From DATGYC01 sp035298385 (GTDB lineage: Bacteria > Bacillota > Sulfobacillia > Symbiobacteriales > Symbiobacteriaceae), in the NCBI GenBank assembly GCA_035298385.1, contig DATGYC010000368.1, positions 1 through 10,055 on the forward strand: a stretch of 10,055 nucleotides of DNA. The letters run 5' to 3'. Below are positions 1-7,210 of the stretch, in pieces. Within the stretch, counting starts at the first letter, position 1. Each line of letters starts with the position of its first letter. Position numbers and translations under genes: made by a program. The notes beneath the pieces were generated by a model, which saw only the letters and a list, made by a program, of their open reading frames with translations, was not told where the DNA came from and made no database searches.

Positions 1-22
1 TAACCACGGAGGTCGATCCGCC

Positions 23-1228
23 ATGAAGCAACGATTCGCCACCGTCACCGTCCATGCTGGCCAGCGCCCTGACCCGGTCACTGGCTCCCTCTCGACGCCG
101 ATCTACCAGACCTCGACCTTTGTCTTCCCTGACGTAGCAACCGGCGCCCGGCGCTTCGCTGGCGAGGAGGCTGGCTACATCTACACCCGCTTGGGCAATC
201 CGACCCAGGCCGCTCTTGAGGAGAAGATCGCGGCCCTGGAGGGCGCCGAAGCGGCCCTAGCCTTTGGGTCGGGCATGGCGGCGATCTCGGCGGTTCTGCT
301 TGGACTGCTGCGTAGCGGTGATCACCTGCTCTATGGCGACTCGATCTACGGGTGTAGCCACTCGCTGATCAACGAACTGCTCCCCCGCTGGGGCATCACC
401 GCCACGGCGGTAGATGGTACGGACCTGGTGGCGGTCGCCCAGGCGATCCAGCCCAATACGAAGGTCTTCCTGCTTGAGACCCCGAGCAACCCCACCCTCA
501 AGGTCGTTGACATCGCCGCCATCGCAGCGCTCTGTGCGCCGAACGCCATCCAGTTGGTTGTCGATAATACCTTCGCTTCACCGGCTCTCCAGCTGCCGCT
601 GAAGCTGGGCGCCCACGTCGTCGTCCACTCGGCCACCAAGTTCATTGGCGGCCATGGCGATGTGATCGCTGGCGTGGCAGCCGGACCCAAGGCGTTGATG
701 GACGAACTGCGGATGACCACCCTGAAGGATATTGGCGGCGTGATCGCTCCCTTTGACGCCTGGCTCCTCCTGCGTGGGCTCAAGACGCTGGATGTCCGGG
801 TGCAACGCCACTGTGCGAACGCGATGCAGGTGGCAGCCTTCCTGGATCAGCACCCCATGGTGGAGCGGGTCTACTACCCCGGCTTGCCACACCACCCGCA
901 GTACGAGATCGCGCAGCGGCAGATGTCGGCGCCGGGCAGCCTGATCAGTTTCGAGGTGCGCGGTGGGCTGGAAGCGGGCCGCCGCTTCATCGAGCGGCTG
1001 GAGCTCTGCCAGTTGGCGGTCAGCCTTGGCGATGTGGATACGCTGATCCAGCACCCGGCTTCCATGACACATAGTATCGTCCCGCGGGAAGAGCGGATGG
1101 CCACCGGGATTACCGATGGACTGATCCGTCTGGCGGTAGGGATTGAGGACGCTGCGGATATCATCGAAGATCTGGCGCAGGGGCTGGCCTATGTCGGCTC
1201 TATGCCCAACCTTTCCGCCGTTCGATAG
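23..1228 (+). CDS. megL: Methionine gamma-lyase (PLP-dependent, Cys/Met metabolism family)
   Basis: A 401-residue fold-type I PLP enzyme of the cystathionine gamma-synthase family. Methionine gamma-lyase converts L-methionine to methanethiol, 2-oxobutyrate and ammonia in the cytoplasm. The PLP lysine is Lys206 in HSATKFIGGHGD, Asp181 in VVDNTF contacts the pyridine ring, Tyr54 and Arg56 (YTRLGNPT) bind phosphate from the neighbouring subunit, and Arg370 in LIRLAVG holds the substrate carboxylate. From memory of the Pseudomonas putida enzyme, every key residue lies at a constant offset of five, including the lyase-typical Cys116 (here Cys111 in IYGCSHS) and the Lys240-Asp241 pair (here Lys235-Asp236 in LKDIGG). 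That argues for methionine gamma-lyase over cystathionine lyase or synthase. Start: ATG with GGAGG at 8-12, 10 nt upstream. A TyrR-like regulator follows 63 nt later on the same strand. Homocysteine or cystathionine as the main substrate cannot be excluded. Confidence 0.9.
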   Translation: MKQRFATVTVHAGQRPDPVTGSLSTPIYQTSTFVFPDVATGARRFAGEEAGYIYTRLGNPTQAALEEKIAALEGAEAALAFGSGMAAISAVLLGLLRSGDHLLYGDSIYGCSHSLINELLPRWGITATAVDGTDLVAVAQAIQPNTKVFLLETPSNPTLKVVDIAAIAALCAPNAIQLVVDNTFASPALQLPLKLGAHVVVHSATKFIGGHGDVIAGVAAGPKALMDELRMTTLKDIGGVIAPFDAWLLLRGLKTLDVRVQRHCANAMQVAAFLDQHPMVERVYYPGLPHHPQYEIAQRQMSAPGSLISFEVRGGLEAGRRFIERLELCQLAVSLGDVDTLIQHPASMTHSIVPREERMATGITDGLIRLAVGIEDAADIIEDLAQGLAYVGSMPNLSAVR

Positions 1229-1291
1229 GAGATGAAGGTCCCAGCGGCGAAGAGCATGCCTGAAACCAACAAGCGCAATAGGAGCAGGGCT

Positions 1292-2524
1292 ATGCAACAC
1301 GTACGCTGGGTGGTGCGCACCGAGGACCGTCCCCGAATGACGATGGACGTGCTGGCGGTCTTTGCGGCTGCTGGGCTGAATATCACCGCCATGGATGTCA
1401 CCGCGCATCACATCTTTATTAGCTTCGGGGCGGACCAGGCGGTGCTGAGCGCACTCCGGCAGCAGGTGCAGCTTGTGCCTGGTGTCCGGGCTGTGGAACC
1501 CGCACCAGGCCGCGTGATGACCATGCGCACCCGCGCGGATGTGACGTTCGAGGACGTGATCCACGTCAGCCCAGCGATGCAACGCCTGGTGGCATTGGCC
1601 AAGCAGGCCGCCCGCTCTGACGTGCCCATCCTGCTATTGGGGGAGAGCGGCACCGGCAAGGACCTGCTGGCGCGGGCGATCCATACGGCGAGCGTGCGGG
1701 CGCAGCACCGGTTCGTGCCGGTCAATTGCGCGGCCCTGCCGGAGGCGCTGGTCGAGAGCGAGCTGTTCGGCTACGAGGCTGGGGCCTTTACCGGCGCTCA
1801 GTCCGGCGGGCGCCCGGGCATGATGGAGCACGCCCACCAGGGAACGCTCTTCTTAGATGAGATCGGCGACCTGCCCCTGCATCACCAAGCAAAACTCCTG
1901 CGGGTCCTGCAGGAGGGCCGAATCCGCCGTGTGGGCGCCCGTGACGAGATCGCCGTCGATTTCCGGCTGATCGCTGCGACCAACCGTGACCTGGGCCGCT
2001 TTACCCAGGAGGGGCAGTTCCGCACCGATCTCTACTACCGGATCTCCGTCTTCCCGCTGGTGATTCCCCCGCTGCGGGAGCGGTTGGAAGACCTGGATGT
2101 GATGGTCGACTCGCTCTTGGAGAACTGGGGGCGAGCACTGGGGAGCGTACGGCCTAGCGTCACGCCCGAAGCGTTCGCCCGCCTGCGGCGCTATGAGTGG
2201 CCGGGGAATGTCCGGGAGTTGCAGAACGTGCTGGAGCGGGCCCTGATGCTGGCGCAAGCGGAGCCGATTGCGCCAGAGCATCTGCTGCTCGGAGCGATGG
2301 GGAGACCCACTAAGGGGCGCCCGGTCGTCGAAGCGGCGCCGCTCAGTCCCGCCAGCCTGCGGGAGCGAGTGGGAGCGGAAGAGCGCCAGGCGCTGGCGGA
2401 GGCGCTGGCTCGGTCTGGGTCGGTGCGCAAGGCGGCTCGCCTGCTGGGGATCTCGCACACGACCTTCCTTAACAAGATGCGGCGGCACGGCCTCGCTGGC
2501 GCCCCAGAAGAAGAGGTACGTTGA
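1292..2524 (+). CDS. Sigma-54-dependent transcriptional activator, ACT-AAA+-Fis HTH, TyrR/PhhR type
   Basis: A 410-residue RpoN activator. Residues 1-75 resemble an ACT domain (small-ligand, usually amino-acid, sensor). About 85-325 form the AAA+ domain: Walker A GESGTGKD at 117-124, GAFTGA sigma-54 contact loop at 164-169, Walker B LFLDEIGDL at 186-194, FRTDLYYR near 243-250 with the likely arginine finger, and WPGNVREL at 303-310. The C-terminal helix-turn-helix (about 376-402, ARLLGISHTTFLNKMRRHGL) closely resembles that of TyrR. TyrR normally carries a PAS domain between ACT and AAA+; none is seen here. The intact GAFTGA points to true sigma-54 use. The start at 1292 was chosen because GGAG at 1281-1284 is 7 nt away; an in-frame ATG at 1232 adds 20 polar residues, but its AGGAG touches the ATG. 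It probably regulates the adjacent lyase gene or its relatives; the ligand is unknown. Confidence 0.9.
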   Translation: MQHVRWVVRTEDRPRMTMDVLAVFAAAGLNITAMDVTAHHIFISFGADQAVLSALRQQVQLVPGVRAVEPAPGRVMTMRTRADVTFEDVIHVSPAMQRLVALAKQAARSDVPILLLGESGTGKDLLARAIHTASVRAQHRFVPVNCAALPEALVESELFGYEAGAFTGAQSGGRPGMMEHAHQGTLFLDEIGDLPLHHQAKLLRVLQEGRIRRVGARDEIAVDFRLIAATNRDLGRFTQEGQFRTDLYYRISVFPLVIPPLRERLEDLDVMVDSLLENWGRALGSVRPSVTPEAFARLRRYEWPGNVRELQNVLERALMLAQAEPIAPEHLLLGAMGRPTKGRPVVEAAPLSPASLRERVGAEERQALAEALARSGSVRKAARLLGISHTTFLNKMRRHGLAGAPEEEVR

Positions 2525-2532
2525 GCAAAGAG

Positions 2533-2563
2533 ACGACCCCCTGGAGATTCTCCAGGGGGTCGT
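2533..2563. terminator. Perfect 14-bp hairpin terminator between convergent genes
   Basis: Arms 2533-2546 and 2550-2563 are exactly complementary over 14 bp around a 3-nt loop, with a run of five C pairing with five G. It sits 9 nt after the activator stop and 5 nt from the end of the minus-strand chemoreceptor, so it can serve both. The T-tract is poor (GTTCG), so the terminator role rests mainly on the stem and its position. Confidence 0.8.
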
Positions 2564-2568
2564 TCGCC

Positions 2569-4902
2569 TTAGTGCCCAGCCAGCTTTCGATTCAGCCCCG
2601 ACAGGACATCGTGCGGCGAGTGGAACCCAGCGAGCATCAGCGCAATCTCATGGCCCGCCACCGACTCTAGCCGGCGGAAGGTGGGCGAGAGTAGATAGGC
2701 GGGCAGCGGCGCCGTCTGCACCTGCCAGATCGTCTCGTAGGCGGTGGGGGCGCCCTGCCGGCCCAACTCCTTATAGGCCTGCCGAACGCCCTCGTCCAGG
2801 ATGACCGGGGCCTGGCCCCAGCGCTGGATGTCGCCCCGAATCCGCTCCCGATCGGTCACCAGGTGCTGGACCACCTGCCAGCTCGCCTCGCGTGCCTGGG
2901 AGAGCTTGTGGATGCCGACCAGGTGGAAGTTGGCGGCCGGAGCGACACCCGGATGGCTAGCGAAGGTCGGATGGGCCGTCACTTCGGGCGTAAAGCCGAG
3001 CTGCCCCTTCGCAGCGAACTCGCGGATCGGCGTGAAGAGGAGGGTGGCGGTCGAGCCGATCAGGCAGGCGACCTTGCCCTCAACGAAGGGGCGGACGGGC
3101 GCCCAGAGATCATCGTACGGCACGAGCAGGTCATGCCTGGTCCGCAGCTCAGCGAAGAACTTGAGCCGGTCCAATACCGCGGGCGAGTCGTTGACGTGCT
3201 CCCCCTTCAGGAGCGGGATCGAGCCAGGCGTCAGGAAGTGCAGGGCGAAGGGGAGGAAGTGTGCGTTGCGCATATCGATCTCGAGGCCCCAGGCACCGGT
3301 CCGCTCCCGGATCTGCCGGAGCAGGGGGATGAGCTCCTCCCAGGTGATGCCGGGGCGTGGGGCGGCAAGGCCCGCCTTGCGGAAGAGGTCGACGTTATAG
3401 ACCATCAGCGGCATGTTCAGATGAACGGGCAGGCCGAGGATCTTGCCACCGCCGGTCTGCCTAAGCGACTCGACGACGCCCGGGACGAAGGTATCAAGCG
3501 GGAACTTGTCACGCGCGATCAGGTCATCAAGGGGGGCGAAGAGATCCGGCGCCATATCTGGAGCGAGCCAGGTGACGTCTGGCACTTCAGGCAGGGCAAG
3601 CTGATGATGGCTGTCGGCGGACTTGAGGTGCAGGTGCTTCAGCTTGATCGCTGGGTGTGCCTGCTGGAAGGCGCCGAGGCGCCACCAGTCGCGGGCGTTC
3701 TCCCAGGGCTGCCAGTCGGCGTACTTGACGGCGGTTGCGTCGATCGCCGTGGTTTCGGGCAGGAGTGGCCGCAGGGATCGCGTGAGTGCGGCGGTCTCAA
3801 CGGCGGTCCGCTCAAGGGGGACCATGGCGGCACGGACCGCCTCTGGCATCCGGGCGTAGTGGTTGGCGACTTGGGCGACCGACTTGATCGCTGCGCTCAC
3901 ACCGCGGGCGCCGGTGGCGATGGTGGAGGCTTCGGCGGTCGTCTCTTGGGAGAGGGCGGCCACCTCAGAGACGACCTCAGCCACGAGGGTGACGGCGCTG
4001 TTGGCCTCTCCCGCCTGGGTGACGATCGTCTCCATGCCGCTCTCGAGCGAGGCCGTGGCGGTCAGAATCTCCCGCAGTTGGGAGACAGTCTCGGTGATCA
4101 GGGCGGTGGAGCGGGCCATCTCGGCCTCTGAGGCCTGGGCGCCCTGGGCGATCTGGCCGAGCTCGCCCTGGACCTCATCGACGAGGAGGCGGGCGCGGGT
4201 TGCAGATTCATTGGAGCGGCTGGCGAGGTTGCGCATCTCCCCGGCGACGACGGCGAAGCCGGCACCGGCCTGCCCGGCCCGCGCGGCTTCAATCGAGGCG
4301 TTCAGCGCCAGCAGGTTGGACTGCTTGGCCACGGTCCCGAGCGCCTCGACCAGATCACCGATCTCCCGGCTGAGCTTCGTCAGCGTCTCGACGGCGGCGG
4401 AGGCGGACTGGGCAGAGCCCTGCATGCTGGCGAGGGCGCCCGTCATCGCCACGAGGCGGTCGCTCCCTTGGCGGGCGGCAGCGCCGGTCTGGCGGGTGGC
4501 GGCGGCAACGGCGGTGGCAGTCTGGGCGATCTGGTTGACGGCAGCCGCGGAGGCGGCCGCTCGGTTGGTCGCTTCGGAAAGCTGCTGGGCCTGCTCGTCG
4601 GCGCCCTGGGCGATCTGCCCGACGGACTCCTCCAGTTGTCCCATCAGCTCGCCGGCGGAGCGGGCAGCGCCGGAGAGTTCACCAGCGTTCAGGCCGATCT
4701 CGGCGATCAGGCCTCGCACCTCACGGGACGCAACCTCAGCGATGGCTCCGTCCGTAGCGACGGCGGTCACTTGTGCGGCGATGGCGGGCGAGAGTGTAGC
4801 GGGAGCGGGGGGTCTCTCATCGATAGGCACGGCGGACTGGGCTGGCGGCACTTGCGTGGGCCGACGGAACCAGGCGGCGAGGCGAGAGCGATGAAGTGAC
4901 AT
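2569..4902 (-). CDS. Soluble chemoreceptor (MCP) fused to a C-terminal family 1 solute-binding domain
   Basis: A 777-residue two-part protein. Residues 1-50 are polar then Pro/Ala-rich, with no hydrophobic segment, so no signal peptide or transmembrane anchor is seen. Residues about 55-345 are an Ala/Glu-rich coiled-coil MCP signalling domain with the conserved hairpin tip at 189-224 (core NLLALNASIEAARAG). Possible methylation pairs are 103-104 (GADEQAQ) and 319-320 (LSQETTAEA). After a linker, residues about 390-777 resemble an ABC-type extracellular solute-binding protein family 1: an ADWQPW-type opening, FQQAHPAIKL near 412-421, and VYNVDLFRKAGL followed by TWEELI near 501-525. Such binding proteins are normally secreted; here the domain would lie in the cytoplasm. 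It probably passes ligand information to CheA/CheW, the ligand being perhaps a sugar or other small solute. The frame is continuous, so an assembly join is unlikely. Start ATG follows GGGGG at 4910-4914 with 7 nt spacing. Confidence 0.88.
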   Translation of the reverse strand: MSLHRSRLAAWFRRPTQVPPAQSAVPIDERPPAPATLSPAIAAQVTAVATDGAIAEVASREVRGLIAEIGLNAGELSGAARSAGELMGQLEESVGQIAQGADEQAQQLSEATNRAAASAAAVNQIAQTATAVAAATRQTGAAARQGSDRLVAMTGALASMQGSAQSASAAVETLTKLSREIGDLVEALGTVAKQSNLLALNASIEAARAGQAGAGFAVVAGEMRNLASRSNESATRARLLVDEVQGELGQIAQGAQASEAEMARSTALITETVSQLREILTATASLESGMETIVTQAGEANSAVTLVAEVVSEVAALSQETTAEASTIATGARGVSAAIKSVAQVANHYARMPEAVRAAMVPLERTAVETAALTRSLRPLLPETTAIDATAVKYADWQPWENARDWWRLGAFQQAHPAIKLKHLHLKSADSHHQLALPEVPDVTWLAPDMAPDLFAPLDDLIARDKFPLDTFVPGVVESLRQTGGGKILGLPVHLNMPLMVYNVDLFRKAGLAAPRPGITWEELIPLLRQIRERTGAWGLEIDMRNAHFLPFALHFLTPGSIPLLKGEHVNDSPAVLDRLKFFAELRTRHDLLVPYDDLWAPVRPFVEGKVACLIGSTATLLFTPIREFAAKGQLGFTPEVTAHPTFASHPGVAPAANFHLVGIHKLSQAREASWQVVQHLVTDRERIRGDIQRWGQAPVILDEGVRQAYKELGRQGAPTAYETIWQVQTAPLPAYLLSPTFRRLESVAGHEIALMLAGFHSPHDVLSGLNRKLAGH

Positions 4903-5036
4903 GATGGTGCCCCCAGGATAAAAGTTCCGATCTAGATCGATACAAAATTCGCTATGAATGCCTTATTTACCTATGGGTAGAAAGAGTAGATTATTAGGGT
5001 AGGGAACCGATTGGGTAGGAAGGTGGAGGCCGTGCC
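4903..5036. promoter_or_regulatory. AT-rich divergent intergenic region with a 12-bp palindrome and a possible promoter
   Basis: This spacer separates the minus-strand chemoreceptor from the plus-strand reductase and is clearly richer in A/T than the genes. A perfect 12-bp palindrome CGATCTAGATCG lies at 4928-4939 and could be an operator. For the plus strand, TTTACC at 4966-4971 and GATTAT at 4989-4994, 17 nt apart, make a modest sigma-A-like promoter (4 of 6 matches in each box). No convincing promoter was found for the chemoreceptor, including the flagellar sigma-28 type. Confidence 0.4.
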
Positions 5037-5579
5037 GTGAAGAGCCTGATCATCTTGGCTGAGCGAGAGTCGGACTCCCTTGGCGCTGCGATCGCGCGCG
5101 GCGCAGCGGCAGAGCTAACGGGGCAGGGCGCCCCTGTGCGCATCCATGACCTGTACGCGATGCGCTTTCAGCCGGCGCTGCAACAGAGTGACTTTGCGGC
5201 TTGGCAACGCGGCGAACAGCCCCGTGATCTACAGCCGCTGCAGGCGGATGTAGACTGGGCCGAACTCTTGCTTCTGATCTACCCGATTCGGTTGGGGGGC
5301 ACGCCGGCGATGCTGAAGGGCTACATCGACCGGGTCTTCGCGCAGGGCTTCGCCTACGGGGTGCGGGACGGGAAGATGGCGGGCTTCCTCGCCGGTAAGC
5401 GGGCGATGCTCTGCCCGACGACGACGGAGCCGGCGGGGCTGACCGAGTCGATGCGGCAGGTGATGGGGGCGGCGACGCTCACCTTCTGCGGGGTGGAGAT
5501 CGCGGCCGAACACGCTGGCCCAGTCTCCGAGTTACAGGTGTGCGGGTGGATTCGGGAGATGCGAACGGCGGGGCTGTAG
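5037..5579 (+). CDS. NAD(P)H:quinone oxidoreductase / flavodoxin-like fold family protein
   Basis: A 180-residue protein of the NQO1/MdaB/KefF flavodoxin-like family, which uses FMN or FAD for two-electron reduction of quinones or similar electrophiles in the cytoplasm. The N-terminal beta-strand SLIILAE is followed by a helix starting at SDSLGAAIARG, the usual site of flavin phosphate binding; DLYAMRFQPAL at 38-48 is typical of the family. The most diagnostic stretch is YPIRLGGTPAMLKGYIDRVF at 82-101, followed by QGFAY and the LAGKRAM strand with PTTTEPAG. Start: GTG at 5037, with GGAGG at 5025-5029 and 7 nt spacing; the earlier GTG at 5032 meets a stop at once. Divergent from the chemoreceptor and convergent with the amine oxidase. 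The physiological substrate cannot be told from sequence. Confidence 0.85.
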   Translation: MKSLIILAERESDSLGAAIARGAAAELTGQGAPVRIHDLYAMRFQPALQQSDFAAWQRGEQPRDLQPLQADVDWAELLLLIYPIRLGGTPAMLKGYIDRVFAQGFAYGVRDGKMAGFLAGKRAMLCPTTTEPAGLTESMRQVMGAATLTFCGVEIAAEHAGPVSELQVCGWIREMRTAGL

Positions 5580-5591
5580 GCCCCGCCGTTC
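5563..5591. terminator. 12-bp hairpin terminator overlapping the reductase stop codon
   Basis: The arms 5563-5574 and 5580-5591 pair perfectly (GAACGGCGGGGC with its complement) around the loop TGTAG. The reductase stop TAG (5577-5579) lies in the loop, so the left arm encodes the last residues of the protein. CTTAC follows, a weak T-tract. The convergent amine oxidase gene ends at 5611, so the hairpin can act for both strands. Confidence 0.7.
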
Positions 5592-5610
5592 TTACGTCTC
5601 CGCTTGGATC

Positions 5611-7062
5611 TCAGCCAGTCTGACTCGCCAATTGGGCGATCACGGCCTGGGCCGCTCGCTCGCCGCTCTCGACGGCGCCCTCCATCCGGCCGAGGGCGCC
5701 CAGGCTCGTCCACTCGCCCGCGAAGTGGCAGCAGCCCTCGGGCTCGGCCTCCCGCCCGGCGTGGCCGGTGAAGTGGCCGGGGGGACGGAAGGCGGTCGCG
5801 CCGCCAGCGGGGGACCAGGTGGACCAGTCATCCAGGATCGCTCGCCCCTGCCACTGGCTGGCCGGCACGGTCGCGCCTAACGTGGCCAGGTGGTCGAGCA
5901 GGTAGCGACTGCGGTCACCGGGGGTGCCCCAGGTGAGGCGCCGTCCGGCCTCGCCGCCGAGCCAGTGGACGAGCAGGCCGGGGCGCCCGGGGGCGGTGGC
6001 GCCCCAGCCATCATCGAGGAAGGTGGCCGGGCCGCTGGCAGTCAGGTGGAGCTTGCCCTTGATCCCGACGCCTAGCCCAGCCATGGCGGCGATCTTGGTC
6101 GGGCTGAAGCCAGCCCGGCGCCAATCGACGGACTCCCGCAGGACAGGAAGGGGAAGCGCCAGGATCACCTGGTCCGCCCGAAGGGTTCGCGTGCCGCTCG
6201 GGCCCGCAACGTCGAGCCGGTAGGAGCCGTCGCCCGCCCGCTGCAGGCCAGTCAGGCGAGTCTGGCGAAGGAGCGCGCCGCCGAGGTGGTCTTGCAGGGC
6301 CTCGGTCAAGCGGTCGGTGCCGCCCGTCACCCGGTAGCGGGTGGTTGGCGTGATCATCCCGTGGGCGAGGGCTGCCACGAGGTGGATGGCGCTCAGGTGG
6401 TCGGCCTCGGCGCCCCACTCGACGGCTAGGGCGGCTGTAAGTAGTCGCCCGAGGCGACTCTGGGCGCCGCCGTGGACGTGTTGCTCGATCCAGGTCTGGG
6501 CGCTCAGTTGGTCAAGGGCGATGGCGGCTGGGGAAGCAGTCTGGTAGGTGGGGAGCCGTCCCCCGAGAGCCTGCCAGTCCCGCTGCAAGGTAGGGGCTAG
6601 GGCGGCTAGATCCGCCTGGATGGCGCGGGTTTCGTACAGGGCGCCCCCGAGCCAGACCTGGGGCGGTTCGGCGCCCGGTACCGCCTCCAGGGCGAGACCG
6701 AGGGTCGCAGCCAGGGCGCGGACCTGCCGGTGCTCGGGCTCGATCCACTCCCCGCCTCGTTCGGCGATCAGTCCAGTGCCGAGCGCCTTCCGCTCGGTCT
6801 GGACCCGCCCGCCGGGACGGTCTGACGCCTCCAGCAAGGTGGGGCTGAGGCCGGCCTGGCGTAGCCGGTAGGCGCTACTTAGGCCCGCCAGTCCGGCGCC
6901 CACGACGACGACCTTGGGTCCCCGGGCACGCAGCTCGGGCAGGGCGAGGGCGCCCAGTCCGGCCAGGCTGGCGCCAGCGATGGCCGCCGTCTGCAGAAAG
7001 GCGCGCCGGTTCAGTTGGCAGGACTCGCGCTGAAGCCAATCGAGCAAGGGCGTCTTCGCCAT
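5611..7062 (-). CDS. Tat-exported flavin monoamine oxidase family protein (FAD-dependent amine oxidase)
   Basis: A 483-residue flavoprotein. The N-terminus has a twin-arginine signal, NRRAFLQ at 18-24, followed by a hydrophobic Ala/Leu/Gly segment (about 25-43), so export of the folded, FAD-loaded enzyme is likely. The FAD-binding Rossmann motif is VVVVGAGLAG at 51-60 with the acidic ELLEAS-like end at LLEASDRPGGRV (76-87). The family's C-terminal FAD signature is present as FAGEWTSLGALGRMEGAVES (447-466). Lys335 in GVGIKGKLHL probably matches the conserved active-site lysine of monoamine and polyamine oxidases. The reaction class is oxidative deamination of an amine or amino acid with release of H2O2; the substrate is unknown. 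The start at 7062 was chosen because AAGGGGG (7070-7076) is 7 nt upstream and it places the Tat motif normally; an earlier in-frame start at 7104 would add 14 residues. Confidence 0.88.
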   Translation of the reverse strand: MAKTPLLDWLQRESCQLNRRAFLQTAAIAGASLAGLGALALPELRARGPKVVVVGAGLAGLSSAYRLRQAGLSPTLLEASDRPGGRVQTERKALGTGLIAERGGEWIEPEHRQVRALAATLGLALEAVPGAEPPQVWLGGALYETRAIQADLAALAPTLQRDWQALGGRLPTYQTASPAAIALDQLSAQTWIEQHVHGGAQSRLGRLLTAALAVEWGAEADHLSAIHLVAALAHGMITPTTRYRVTGGTDRLTEALQDHLGGALLRQTRLTGLQRAGDGSYRLDVAGPSGTRTLRADQVILALPLPVLRESVDWRRAGFSPTKIAAMAGLGVGIKGKLHLTASGPATFLDDGWGATAPGRPGLLVHWLGGEAGRRLTWGTPGDRSRYLLDHLATLGATVPASQWQGRAILDDWSTWSPAGGATAFRPPGHFTGHAGREAEPEGCCHFAGEWTSLGALGRMEGAVESGERAAQAVIAQLASQTG

Positions 7063-7186
7063 GAGGGTGCCCCCTTCACAGGCTCTCTGGGCGCATCCTA
7101 CCAAGTGAAGCGGGCGGAGGACAACGCTTGGCGAGGTTATTCCCTGCCGGGAAACCAGGGCAGACTACGGTGGGGGTGAGTGCTTG
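7063..7186. promoter_or_regulatory. Divergent intergenic spacer between amine oxidase and small protein gene
   Basis: This 124-bp stretch must hold the start signals of both flanking genes. It contains the amine oxidase ribosome-binding site (GGGGG on the minus strand at 7070-7074) and the imperfect dyad CCCTG (7142-7146) / CAGGG (7156-7160). No convincing -35/-10 pair was seen on either strand, so no promoter is placed. Confidence 0.3.
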
Positions 7187-7210
7187 ATGGCCCGACTGCA
7201 GGAGAATGGA

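Noticed and set aside
1..3. TAA at the window start as the stop of an upstream gene
   Set aside because: Three bases cannot show a reading frame; it is only compatible with an upstream gene ending there.
1232..1291. Earlier ATG starts (1232, 1256) for the sigma-54 activator
   Set aside because: The Shine-Dalgarno at 1232 has no spacing and the added residues are polar and outside the ACT domain; the start at 1292 has a well-spaced GGAG.
578..1582. Minus-strand open frame of 334 codons spanning the lyase and regulator genes
   Set aside because: It crosses two strongly supported plus-strand genes and shows no recognisable motif.
2863..4131. Long plus-strand open frame of 422 codons opposite the chemoreceptor gene
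   Set aside because: It lies wholly antisense to a well-supported gene, has no family motifs or clear ribosome-binding site, and its composition is what high-GC codon bias produces on the reverse strand.
3863..4894. Plus-strand open frame of 343 codons, Ala/Ser-rich, opposite the MCP signalling domain
   Set aside because: It mirrors the Ala-rich coiled coil; low-complexity translation with no recognisable domain.
4903..5000. Sigma-28 (flagellar) promoter for the chemoreceptor
   Set aside because: A TAAA is present on the minus strand, but no GCCGATAA-like box occurs at the right distance.
7142..7162. Imperfect dyad CCCTG/CAGGG upstream of the small protein gene as a terminator or operator
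   Set aside because: Only five paired bases with a long centre; too weak to call by itself.
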